Shown here piece by piece: positions 49,101 to 59,483 of a DNA stretch of 64,000 nucleotides. Where the stretch lies: positions 4,216,001 to 4,280,000 of the forward strand of contig QYRS01000001.1 of assembly GCA_006503535.1 (NCBI GenBank). Reading direction: 5' to 3'. Positions within the stretch are counted from its first letter, which is position 1; each line of letters opens with the position of its first letter. A program made the translations under genes and the position numbers. Origin of the DNA: Arthrinium phaeospermum (Eukaryota; Ascomycota; Sordariomycetes; Amphisphaeriales; Apiosporaceae). The notes below the pieces were generated by a model. The model saw only the letters and a list, made by a program, of their open reading frames with translations. It was not told the DNA's origin and did not search any database.

Positions 49101-51682
49101 TCTCCTTCGACAATGGCCAGTTACTGGTCGTACAAGTTTCAGGCGTAAGCAGCCCCAGAACGCCTCCCCCAGATTTGCCGCCGAATCGAATTCGTCTGGA
49201 AGATGACTATTCATTGTTTATCCAATACTTCTTCGTTGGTTACAGTGACATCCAGTCACATGGTAACCTACAGGCTGTCGTAAAATTTCCTGCCTGAGAG
49301 AGACGGCTGTGGCTCGTACCACATATGCGACTGTAGGGTTCCTTCCAAGATCCGACGACGATCGAGGTAGGGACTCGGCGACTACCTGTTTCCCAATACA
49401 CCGTGCTTATGGTGGCTACCGTGCTCTTTTTGGCGTCGCTCATATATTACAGTGTTCTCTCTTTGTGTAGACCAATTATACAACAAGGACCAAATGACAC
49501 GAGAACATGACAAAACACAAGGTCTCTGTCACGTCACTTCCTCTGCTAGCTGAACGATTGATCGGCGAAGACAGTACATTGCTCCATAGGAACTTGACAT
49601 CTGAGATAGGTCAGATCCTGGGCAAGCTCGGCGATATTCGATCTCGCGTCATCAGCCGCCAGCCAGGCTTTCGTCTGGCAGGGAAGGCATGTCCTGAGAT
49701 GATGGCTAGGGTGTCCCATTCTTTCAGACACTTGCCTCCCGGAGAAAACGGATATCGGAGATCTAGCTCGACATACTGTACTTGATCTTGGTTTGGAAGC
49801 TCTCCGTTAGGAAATTACCGATCTTTCGGACAGGACCACTTGGAAAGGGGAGAATAGAGACATCATGCCTCGTTCGGAATTTGATTGGCTTATCTCGTCC
49901 TGATTAGGCTACCCACCGATCTGTCTTGTTGGGTACCCGGGAGCTTCCCGGTGTCAGGATGTCCCGGCCGGGGAAGACAGCAGGAAAATGCCACGAGGTG
50001 AGGTGGGCACGATACAACACAACCCATTGCGCAACAACCGGAAACGGCTCCGCGGCGTGGTGGGCAAGGCGTAGTGTGTGGCTACCTACTGACTAAGGTA
50101 AGAGGGGGTGTGTGGTTTCCATAAGGAGGCGCGCGATAGCTAGCTAGCTATACAAGGATATACTGTCTACCTATTTTAGTCGGCCCACTTGTGAGGGAGT
50201 GGCTTTAGGCCTGTCAAAGTTCTAGATCCAGCCACCCACACAACAACACACTACGTATTCTCCTTCGTTACACTGTATGTCTGTTAAGTACACATACCCA
50301 TACGACGGGGAAATACGGCACGGAGAGAGAAAGAGAGAGAGAAAGAGCTGATGAGGCAGGTTACTCGGTATCCATCTGCATGTTTCAGCTGTTGTCATCC
50401 AAGACATTCTGAGAGACGACCCTGACATACTGGTCATCTGCCAACTTTGCATCCCTGTGTGTCTCGGCTGCTGCGGTGTCTAGAAATTTCCATTCAGGAT
50501 CGTACGACAGTATCTTCCAGAATCAGCAAACGCTGGGTCTGGCCTTCCGGGCAGGGTCGAAGAGATACATAGCCTACATGGCGGGTAAAGACCGCCTGAC
50601 TTCATCAAGGTTGTTTCTCGGCCTTGCGACCAGTCTAGTTTATCGGGACATCGTCGCCGTAACAACACCCGGGCCGAACCACCATGCTCACTCAGGCTCG
50701 CTCATTACGCACCACCTTCTTTCTTCCGTTGTGTCTTTGGGCCCATCTCTCTCATGGGTAACGCACATAGAGGCAAGGGCAGAGTTGGCGGCTCTATTTG
50801 CTCGGTCGTGGAATAAGAAGCTGGCGGACGACTCAAGAGCGTAATATACAGCTTTGCAGATGCATATATGAGCACATACTTACATATCAAGCCTTCAGCT
50901 GAGCCCAGGTAAACACGCGTTACGGGATCTTGGTGTATTCCAGACACTCCAATCTTGACCATTACCAGCTATCGAGTGTCATCGTGTCATGTTTCCTTGT
51001 ATATACTAAGTTGCCGTAGCAAGTCCAAGACAGCCGTTCAAACCAGTTGTTCTTCCGTATCGTCGTCCCGAGCATGTAAACCCTCTCCCATGCCAGAATA
51101 CAGCGAGAGGGATCAGGCTTTCCATTCTATGCCGTCGTAGGGATTCAAGGCATCCAGCATGTAATCAGTAAAACGAGGGCATATCGTGTTTCCATTTGCC
51201 TGATTGTTTTGGATTCGGGTATGCCGGTTTGGCGGGGCGTTTAGCTGATATATGCAGGACCATATCGATCTGAACCTGCTTAAGCTGTCTAGTGTCATCT
51301 CGCCCCATTATGTGTTCCTACTCGGGTACGAAGGCAGTGTTGAGATGATTGCAAGATGTATCAAGGGGAGATCATCACAGGCATGTCGTGACGGTAGTTG
51401 AGTTCCTTGTGCGTCTTGGCACTTATTACAGGCGTATGTTTTGTGGAAAAAAAGTTGATATACATTTCTAGCGGAACTGTTTTCCAATTCCTGTTTTTTG
51501 TTGACGCTCTGGTAATGACGCGGCCTCATATCTGCGTGGATATTCCTTAAACCCCCGCGAATGGCACAATCACCCGCTCCTTGGCCACCATGGTCTCATA
51601 ATATTACAAACGGTCGCGTTCATCGTCGATCCCTCTCGCACACGAAGATAGGCGTCTCCCAACTAATCGCGATAGAGTGCGC
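43115..51682. other. Gene-poor region of 8.6 kb
   Basis: The first part is upstream of the broken methyltransferase gene and may hold its true 5' exon, which I could not place. Beyond ~44.4 kb I see only overlapping short ORFs; the longest, 45478-45969 (+, 163 codons), has no motif. Simple sequence is scattered: TTTCTTTCTTTC near 44393-44405, GTAGTAGCAGTAGCAG near 45532-45548. A CCAATCAGAAG box occurs near 46256-46266, resembling the one at 5820 but with no gene next to it. No tRNA, rRNA or mobile-element ends were recognised. Confidence 0.45.
50321..50348. repeat. GA-rich microsatellite
   Basis: Imperfect (GA)n with AAAG interruptions (GGAGAGAGAAAGAGAGAGAG and on). It lies in the gene-poor stretch and has no gene next to it. 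Confidence 0.8.
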
Positions 51683-52672
51683 CTAGTTGTTGCTGGCGAA
51701 CCTCTTGGCCCGTTCCTCTGCCTTCCTCTTCTCCTCGGGGTTATCGAGGACACGACTCGGCTTCGACAGGCCACCACTGTTGGGCTTGCGATCGCGATCG
51801 TTACCGCCTCTGCGGCCATCGCGGCCACCACGTCCGCCACGGGGCCGGTCACCGCCTCGGTCGCCGCCTCGGCCACCGCCCCGTCGAGAGTCGTTGTTCG
51901 ACCTCTTGGCTCCACGACCAGCCTCGGCGCCCTCCTCGCGAACGCGCTTGGGCCGGCGCTCGGGAAGAGCCTCGTCCAGACCCTTGACGACAGTTGTGTT
52001 GTCGGCGGCGCCGAAGCGCTTTGCGCGATCCAATCGCTTCTTCTCTTCATCGCCGGCCTCTTCCACAATGCCGAAGCGCTTGGCGCGCTCGGCGCGCTTC
52101 TTGATCTCCTCGTCAGCCTCCGAGGCGGCAAGGTGGGCGGAGAAATCGGGCTTGGGCGCTTCCTCCTTCTTCTCTTCTTCCGCCTCCGGCGCTACTTCTC
52201 CAGTCGCGTTGGCCTCAGCCGGTGTGGCGGCTTCCTCCTTCTTCTCCTCCGCGGCGGGCGCAGGCTCTGCTGCTGCAGGCGCGGGCGCGCTTGCAGGTGC
52301 CGCTTCGGCGGGTTGAGCCTCGGCCGGCTTCACTGCAGCAGGTGCAGGCGCGGGCTCGTCATCATCCCAATCAATCTCGTCTTCAGCGGTTGATGCGGTC
52401 GTGGCAGCAGGCGCGGCGGCGGCTAGGTAGTGTTAGTCGAGGCTGTCATTGTCGACAATCGGGCCAAGGTTGCCGGGATGGGACGGTAGTTTTTTTTGGG
52501 GGTTGGCGGCGCAAAGGAGGGAGGATTACTGACCAGGCTTGGCAGGCGCGTTCTCTTCGTCGTGTTTGTGTAAACGGGCGACCAGCTCGGCCTTGTTTCC
52601 GGCGACAGGAAGCGACTTTTCCTGAAGCAGCTTCTTGAGCTCGGGAACCTTGAAGGTGTTGTAGTCCACCAT
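51683..52672 (-). CDS. THO1: SAP-domain mRNA-export factor, Tho1/SARNP-like
   Basis: Exons 52534-52672 and 51683-52422 (111-bp intron); 292 residues. The SAP domain occupies residues 1-40 (TFKVPELKKLLQEKSLPVAG, then NKAELVARLHKHDE), a helix-turn-helix that binds nucleic acid. An Ala/Pro/Glu-rich linker contains DEIDWDDDEP. Three copies of an (E/D)RAKRFG-type motif (ERAKRFGIVEE, DRAKRFGAAD, ERAKRFASN) are the hallmark of Tho1/SARNP, where they contact the Sub2/UAP56 helicase. The third copy closes the protein. A basic KR(S/V) region and an RGG box (RRGGGRGGDRGGDRPRGG) add RNA-binding capacity. The protein is expected in the nucleus with the THO/TREX complex, packaging mRNA for export. A CCAAT box lies near 52960, about 290 bp upstream. 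Confidence 0.92.
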
Positions 52673-53426
52673 TGTGACGGAGACGCGCGACGGGCAGATG
52701 CGCGCAAAGTGATGAAAAGTTGCGTGTGACTGTGTACTAATGTATGACTTAAGAGTCGCAACAACTTCTACTTGCAGACTGGGGTTGGGAGCGGAAAATG
52801 CGGTGAAGTGGGTGGAATCGGGTGTTGTTGAAGGGTCAAGAATGCGAACAATGGTGGTTGCGAGGAAACGGAAACGGAAACCTCAAAAGCGCAGGGCCAT
52901 GACGAAAATGCAAGGCGCGTTTTCCCCTTGTTTGGCTTGGCAGATCGGACAATGGAGAACCAATGATTCGGGCGGTTTGATTGGCGATGCCCGCTAGCTT
53001 CACTTCTAGCACCTCGTTCATGCTTCTGTCATGACCCACAGTAGCTGCCCGGAGCTCTCGAGCTTGAGCTGTCAGCTTAGCTGGCTTTGTGGCAATTGTT
53101 TCCACATCTCACGGGCAAACGTACTAAAAACCGGGCATGTTTCTACCAAATGCTTCACCTATCGACATGAATCACTCCGTAGCAGCCCCAAGAAGAATTC
53201 TATCAACGGATACTGTTGCATCCATACGGCCTGCCATGTCTAGGTGATGTTCTAGTTACTGGGGGCAATTGCGCATTGTCGCTTTTCCGTAGAGCGAGTC
53301 AACAGGATATCACATGCACTGCATATTGATGTCAATATGTAGCTCTGCCAAGAATCAAACTCCAACTTCCACCAGCCAGGTGGTCCTACTTCACTGCAGC
53401 AACCACCAGCCACGAGGGTAAGGCTT
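52673..53426. other. Intergenic between THO1 and the GST gene
   Basis: THO1 upstream region (CCAAT at about 52960-52964) and the 3' flank of the GST gene. No further gene was seen. Confidence 0.5.
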
Positions 53427-54587
53427 CTAATTTGAATCCTCCTTCATCGATGCTTGAATCCATTGACTGGCACTCTCAAACGTCTTCTTCATCTCCCCGT
53501 CCGACAACTTATCAAACTCCAAGGCTTTGTGAGGACTCGGGACATGGCGGCCCTTTTCTACAGCTGGTCGAGCCAGCAACTTGTCCCGCCATTCTTTGAG
53601 GGCAGGAAACTCTACGATGTTGACTCCGGACCCGGCTTTAGTAAACAACAAATTAGTCGGGCTAAACACTGAATCTTATTTCCAAACTCAAAGAAACGAA
53701 CCGTTATTCGCAGGAGAAGGAGGGTATAAGCTATAATAGAACTCACCAGCGGACGCCACCCAACCCCAGCACGAGATGTCAGCAACGGTGCATCGGTCTC
53801 CGACCAGATAGCCAGAGCGCGATTTCTGCAGTTGCGTCTCCATCACGCCGTAGAGACGACGGGTCTCGTTTCTGTACCGATCGATGCCATACTGGATCTT
53901 CTCAGGTGCGTACCCTAGCCGTTTGGTCAGCAAGGAAGTTCGCTTCTCGTATCGCACACAACTGGAAGGAGGTATCTACTGTTGAAGTGAGCGAGTTGAC
54001 TGTGCGAGTATGGTAATTTAGCATTGATACTATAGTCGCTCGAGGGGGCGCCTACTTACCCTTGCATAGGTCCGAGGCCTCCCATTTGCCAAAACAGCTA
54101 GGTGATGGTGTTAGTATGATCAGGACAGTAAGGTCACAGGTGACACCATATACGTACCCAGTTGTTGACCTCCCAATGTTCTCGCGAACCATATGGGTAC
54201 GAGACCCTGTGGTCTTTGTCATAGCGGTCAACGAGGTACTGCATGATCGATCCGCTTTCGAACAGCTTGACGGCCTGGCCGTCTTCAAGCGTGTCCGTCA
54301 AAGCAGGGATTCGTCCATTGGGGTTGATCTCGAGGAACCATGGCTCCTATTCACTTCGCGTCAGCACAGGCGGTTGTTGATCAAGGCCGCACGCATACCT
54401 TTTGAGTGTTCTTGGTGATCTCGACGGCAGTAGTCTTCCTTAAAGATCAGCTTGGGTAACGCCCGAGGTAGACGAGGGCTTGCTTGCGCACCTGATACTT
54501 CAGACCGAGTTCCTCGAGCAGAATCGAGATTTTGATGCCGTTCGGCGTCTGTGTCGTGTAGAGGTGGATATCGGTATGCTGCGCCAT
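53427..54587 (-). CDS. Glutathione S-transferase, Ure2-like fungal class
   Basis: Seven exons: 54492-54587, 54399-54434 (36 nt), 54158-54346, 54060-54097 (38 nt), 53980-53999 (20 nt), 53747-53914 and 53427-53635; 756 nt, 251 residues. The thioredoxin-fold N-domain begins [20 protein letters not shown] and contains [18 protein letters not shown] and [15 protein letters not shown]; the ES pair holds the glutathione gamma-glutamyl group. The helical C-domain contains [26 protein letters not shown], assembled across three small exons, then [13 protein letters not shown] and [20 protein letters not shown]. This is the arrangement of fungal Ure2/GstA-type transferases, which detoxify electrophiles and reduce peroxides. 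It is likely cytosolic, with no signal peptide. The splice solution is unique in keeping the family consensus. Confidence 0.9.
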
Positions 54588-55230
54588 AGCTGCCAGAACA
54601 ACTGTAATACCACTATTGAAGCTTGGCTAACTCGAGCTCTTAGTATTGGCAAACAGTCGTCATGTCCCATATAGTATTGTTGCTGTCGTTATATGCCCAC
54701 AGCAAGAGAGGTACGCTAGCAAACCCCCGGCATTGATTACAAATGCAGAATGGCCTGGCTTGGGACTATGATGATAAATCAAGGGGAGGGCACCAATTGA
54801 ACACACGACAAAGAGCACTCAGTTGCAACGTGGACTGTTCATTGCGTAATAAAGACGGCGCATGTAATGGGATTGATTCCATCACCTGCCGAGGCGAAGC
54901 AAATCCCGGACTTCTGCTGCCGTCCTACCAACTACATATGTATCTGAATGTACCCCATTTTTGTACACAGGTTGCGCATCCCGAGATCATTCGGGGTTGC
55001 TCCCTCGCTGCTGCGGCGAACAAATGCAGCGCGAAGGATATAATAGTACACACAACCCAGAAACAGATGAACCTGACCGAAAAGAAAGAGAAAGAAAAGA
55101 AACCGCAATGACGACGGCACGGCAATGTCCACCACCGCCTCAAAAAATGTCAACTCCTCCCGAATAGAGGGGTCATGTTATGTGCCGATTGCCTTTTCCC
55201 ATGCCAAGAACTGAATCGCTCAAGTGTCCT
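54588..55230. other. Intergenic between the GST and Rho-like genes
   Basis: Upstream flank of the GST gene and 3' flank of the Rho-like gene. A purine-rich run (AAAGAAAGAGAAAGAAAAG) lies at 55081-55099. No gene was supported. Confidence 0.5.
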
Positions 55231-56771
55231 TTACTGGAAACACAGGAGCTGTCGCAGGCCCGAGCCTCGGTTGGGCTCCGGCTGGCCGAGATCGTGACGG
55301 GTGGCCTGCAGATGGCGGAGGCTCTCCTCGATGACGCGGGTGACGCCGTCACCAGTCTTGGCCGAGCATTCCAGGTACTTGACAGCGCCCATACCGGTAG
55401 CGGCCATGGAACCCTAGAGTAGTGAGCAATGTTAGATTTTATGTTCATATTGTTGTGTTTGGATTGTTGGATGACCCGCGGAACAGCAGTACTCACCTCG
55501 GTAGCTCCGATACGGGTGTCGAAGGCCGGGAAAAGGGGGGCCCACAGGCCGGTGCCGATTCGGGTGTCCTTCTTGAGTCCTACCAAGAAGACGGGTGCGC
55601 CTCGGCAGTATTTGCGAACCTCGTACATCCACTGGCCATTCGAGTTAGTCATGTCGGGGTGTTTTGGTGTTGGTCACTTACTCTGCCTTGAGCGTGGGCG
55701 AACTTCTTGTCGCTGTTGACGCTGAAGCAGATGAAGACGGCATCCCAGGAAAGATAGGAAAGGCGGGCGAGTTGGTGCAGCTCGAGCTTGCCCGAGGTAT
55801 CCCAGAGTTCCAAGTCGATGCCTTGGTCGTCCATCACGACGGGCTGCTCATACATCTCGTACTTGGTGGGGGTCCAGGTCTCGTCGAACATGTCGCGGCA
55901 GAAACGACTGGGCGGTGACTTTGGTAAGCAAGAGCAAGATGATACCAGAAAACGAAGAAAAATCGCAAGAGCGAAGGAAGGATGAAATGATACTTACAGG
56001 AGCATGCTCGACTTGCCACAGTTCTGGTCGCCCACAAAGCAGAATCGAAGACGAGGGCGGCTGGGCGCGAAGCTGACGGGCGTGGGAGTGCCGGGTGGTG
56101 TTGCGCTACCCTGGATGGTCGAGCCGTCCAGCTCGCTGCTGAGATCACGGAAGGGACTCATGCTGCAGTTGATGCCGTCCAAGATACTGCCGGCGATATT
56201 CTTGGTGGATTGAAGAAAGCGATCGCGACGACGCTGCTTAACGGGAGATTGGCGGCTGTGGGTGGAGTGACGATGCTTGGCTTTCTTGTTGCGATGCTGG
56301 CCTCCGTCATGCCCAGCTTGTGTGTCGTTGGATGACTTTTAATTGTGCACAAGGTTAGCTTTGAACAGTAAAAACGAAGGCGGGGTAGATGAGTTGCGTC
56401 TGAATATTCTTTTTTAAGATGAATCGTTGTGACGTTTGGGTGAGGAAGTCGTGGTGGTTCACGTCTGGTGGGATGTCTGATGAGCATGTGTGAGTACGTA
56501 CCAAGCAACGCTTCTCTCTAAGCGCATCAGAAGTCTCGACGGGCTCCTCGCGAGTGACCTCGGGGATATCAAAAACCCACTTCATCACATTGTTGTTTGA
56601 TCGCCAGATGTTGGAGAGAGAGAAGGAGAAGTCCTTAGCAATGGGGGGATGATACTGGGGCTCCGGCTTGGGCGAGTTCGGGACCTTGTTGTTGGTGATA
56701 CGAGCGTTTGGCGAGGGCGTGAAGGCAAAGTCCTCGGACAATGTCGAGGAGAGGAATGTGAACTCTGCCAT
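55231..56771 (-). CDS. Atypical Rho-family small GTPase with long N-terminal extension and no CaaX box
   Basis: Five exons: 56502-56771, 55998-56335, 55682-55907, 55497-55631 and 55231-55413; 383 residues. Residues 1-185 are an extension, rich in His/Lys/Arg in the middle (HRNKKAKHRHSTHSRQ). The G domain follows: P-loop GDQNCGKSSMLLRF (192-205), switch I ETWTPTKYEMYEQ with the Thr at 217, DLELWDTSGKLELHQ (G3, 239-243), LSWDAVFICFSVNS, VGLKKDTR (G4) and ECSAKTGDGV (G5). Rho Gly14 (Ras Gly12) is Gln194, and Rho Gln63 (Ras Gln61) is Lys243. Both changes predict very weak GTP hydrolysis, as in mammalian Rnd proteins (DTSG also matches). The C-terminus (LRQLLCFQ) has no CaaX motif, so normal prenylation is not expected. 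It is transcribed divergently from the DH/PH gene. Confidence 0.85.
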
Positions 56772-59483
56772 GGCGAGAAGAGGAAATGAAGGTGAATGAA
56801 TGAGCGTGATCTACAGGTGGCAATAGAATATCAAATCAATGATCGTCAAGAAGGGTCAACAAGAAAGGGGAGAGCAGAGCTGCGATCACCACATGGTGAG
56901 AAGGAAGAGAAGCTGCCAAGGCCTGCATTCAAAAGTGATGCTCCAGCTCAGTGTGTACGGGCAGTTTGTTTTGAGGAGTGGTTTGGTGTTTTTGATTGCT
57001 CGCGATGCTCCGCCGACGAAGGTTGCCCAAGCTGGTGGGTGTTCAGGTCGTCAACTCAGGGCCAGCAGCAAACCCGAGCAAGGACAGGTACATGCAAATA
57101 ATTAATTTCTACAGTAGGTTGTTTGCTATGAGCTGCCCTCTTTACCTAGCACCGAGGCAGTTCAGGACAGCGGGCTGTACACAAGCTTAAAGAAACAGAT
57201 ACAGCAAAATGCCCTTTTTGACATTTCGAACGCCAGCAAGCCCCTTGGTCCTCCTGCTGTGTCCTACGTCTGTAGCACAGATTTGTAGTGTATTTACAGC
57301 CCTGCTACATGCAACATGTTTTACTAAGTACGCAGGATTACGCAGGCTTATTGGGTTGTTGCACAACTAATAGAAGCACTCTGGGTCCAGCCGTGAACAT
57401 ATATCCATACCGCCCCTGTATCAAGCGGCCGGTTGAAAGGCTCATCATTGCTTCAACTGCAGCTGCACTTGACCCAACCTGAAAAACTCAAAGCTGGCAA
57501 GATTACATACTACTCTACTAACTCTTTGATGAGATAAAAAGAATCAACTGTGATGCCTCCTTCTCCCTGGTCGTCTCCCCATTAGATCCCATGTGGATGA
57601 GCATCTGTTAATTCATATCACTCATCAATCAACGCATTACTTACTGCCTTTGCTCCAAGCCAACGAGTATGGAAACCCACCTCAACTGTCGACATATAGT
57701 ACAATGTATCAAGTAGACGAAATGGATATCTTTTTGTGGTTACTGACAATAATTCAAACACATGATTTCCAGAACAAAGAAATATAATGATCAATCATGA
57801 AAGTCTTGTTTTGGTAGGGATTTGACTTGTTTGCTTTGCTTGCTCGTGCTGCTCGAGATGGAATCTCCGGCTAATTCATTCACTATATCTAAGTTCAAGT
57901 AGCTGGTTATAATCTTGACCATGAAGAAAGCTTGACATGCAAATCATGACTGGAGGTAGTAGGCAATGTTTTTATCGTGAGGAGAGCGAGCGGGCGTGGT
58001 GATGGTCTTGGGGTATAACAAGGGTAATAATCCGGCTAGCGGTTGATCCCTTGTACCTATAATAGTGGGTGTTAATGATGTCAGCCATGGGCCACGTCTT
58101 AAGACCCGGCGGATATGGCAACAGAATCAAGGCCAAAGGAAAATTGAAGGATACCCTGGGTAACATCGCGTTGAGGGACTGGACAGAAAACGTCCATCCC
58201 GCCGTGCATTGCTAATGCTTTCCGTCCTCATGATCCGATGGGCCGGAAGTTGAAGATGGGCTTTCATTTCCTGTTTTGTGTGTGGCTGCAGCTGCGAGCA
58301 AGACATTGTGCAAAACAATAGAAGCCACATTGGCAGGGGAAACCGCGGGAATGGGCTGCCCTGGTTGGAAGGTAAGCCGATCATATGCAAGCCATGCACA
58401 CGACTCTGATAACGCATCAGCTGGCCCTCCGTGTCAGCAGAACCTGGCAGACGAAGAGGGATGATGGAGTGAGCTACCGGGGGGCTTATTTGCCCATCGG
58501 AAATTTCCCATCAGGGTGCATCGGCATCTGGTCTGGAGGGCATTCATCTAGGTGGTAGTACCTACGTGTAGTACCATTTGGTGCAACTCGCATGTGAGAG
58601 CCCTCTCGTACTACTATGCAAATCGTGCCAGTCACCAGTGTTTTTACATTGGTCCTCCCAGTAGGCCGGGTTTTAAGCAAGGCCCAGGCCTGTCCGGTAC
58701 ACTTGATAAACAAGGATGGCATGGCTATGCCAGGGTGCTCGGGCGGGCGATTGGGGGGGTTGGCTGACTGGCCTGCTGATTTGCTCTTTTAAGCCCCGCT
58801 GCAGCTCACTCGAAGCTTGCGACAAACCAGGACCAGGACAGCTAGCCATGGATGACCCACCTGGCATTCGAATGTTTACCTTTCTGGTATCGAGGACAAC
58901 CACAGCCCAATTCTGACGAAAACCATCCCGCCAACAAGGACAAGACCTGAGCGGGCTGACGAGTGAGAACCTCTCTACAGAGCACCGGCACCACCAACTG
59001 AAACTCGTCTGATATCAAGACACGAGGCTGCAGCTTTCAGTGGCCGATTGCTCAATCTCAATTCTTCTTCGTTCTCTCTCTCTCTCTTTTTCCCGCGTTA
59101 CATTCCGATCTGGGCAGTGCGATCTCGGTTCCTTCCCAATGTACAAGCTTCGGGCAGCTCGGTCACCCCTGATCTCGATACTTGACGAACAGCAAACCCA
59201 GCTCACTGCGCATGTCAGCACTGCGTTAACCGCTCCAAATGACAGTATGCTACTTAGGTAGTCCAGACGAAGGTCAGTCCTGCACCGATCTCACCGATTG
59301 ATTGACGTTGGGTTTGTCGTTCTGCTCGGGCCAGGCCAGGCAGGAATGGAACTCTTTCCACTAAATGCCCAATTTGATGGACCGACGCAGCGGCCACATG
59401 CAGATCGGCGAACCCTGCCCACTTTCTTACGCGCTCGTGGCAGAGCTTCAGGAATGCACGCCTAACACTCATCACAGTAGACA
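56772..59483. other. Intergenic: divergent upstream regions of the Rho-like and DH/PH genes
   Basis: 2.7 kb between two 5' ends. A (CT)n tract lies about 400 bp before the DH/PH start (59072-59093). The stretch 57500-58000 is AT-rich. ORFs are short, with no motif. Confidence 0.5.
59072..59093 (+). promoter_or_regulatory. CT-repeat tract upstream of the DH/PH gene
   Basis: TTCTCTCTCTCTCTCTTTTT-type pyrimidine run on the coding strand, about 400 bp upstream of the start codon. Such tracts commonly mark promoters or 5' leaders in filamentous ascomycetes. Function is inferred from position only. Confidence 0.4.

Noticed and set aside
51677..52393. 238- and 209-codon + strand ORFs opposite THO1
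   Set aside because: Low-complexity antisense of Ala/Glu/Arg codons. The minus strand has the SAP domain and RAKRFG repeats.
56338..56501. Reading through the first intron of the Rho-like gene as coding
   Set aside because: It runs to a dead end without G-domain sequence. GTACGT at the donor and AAAAG at 56336-56340 join two frames in phase 0 into the P-loop exon.
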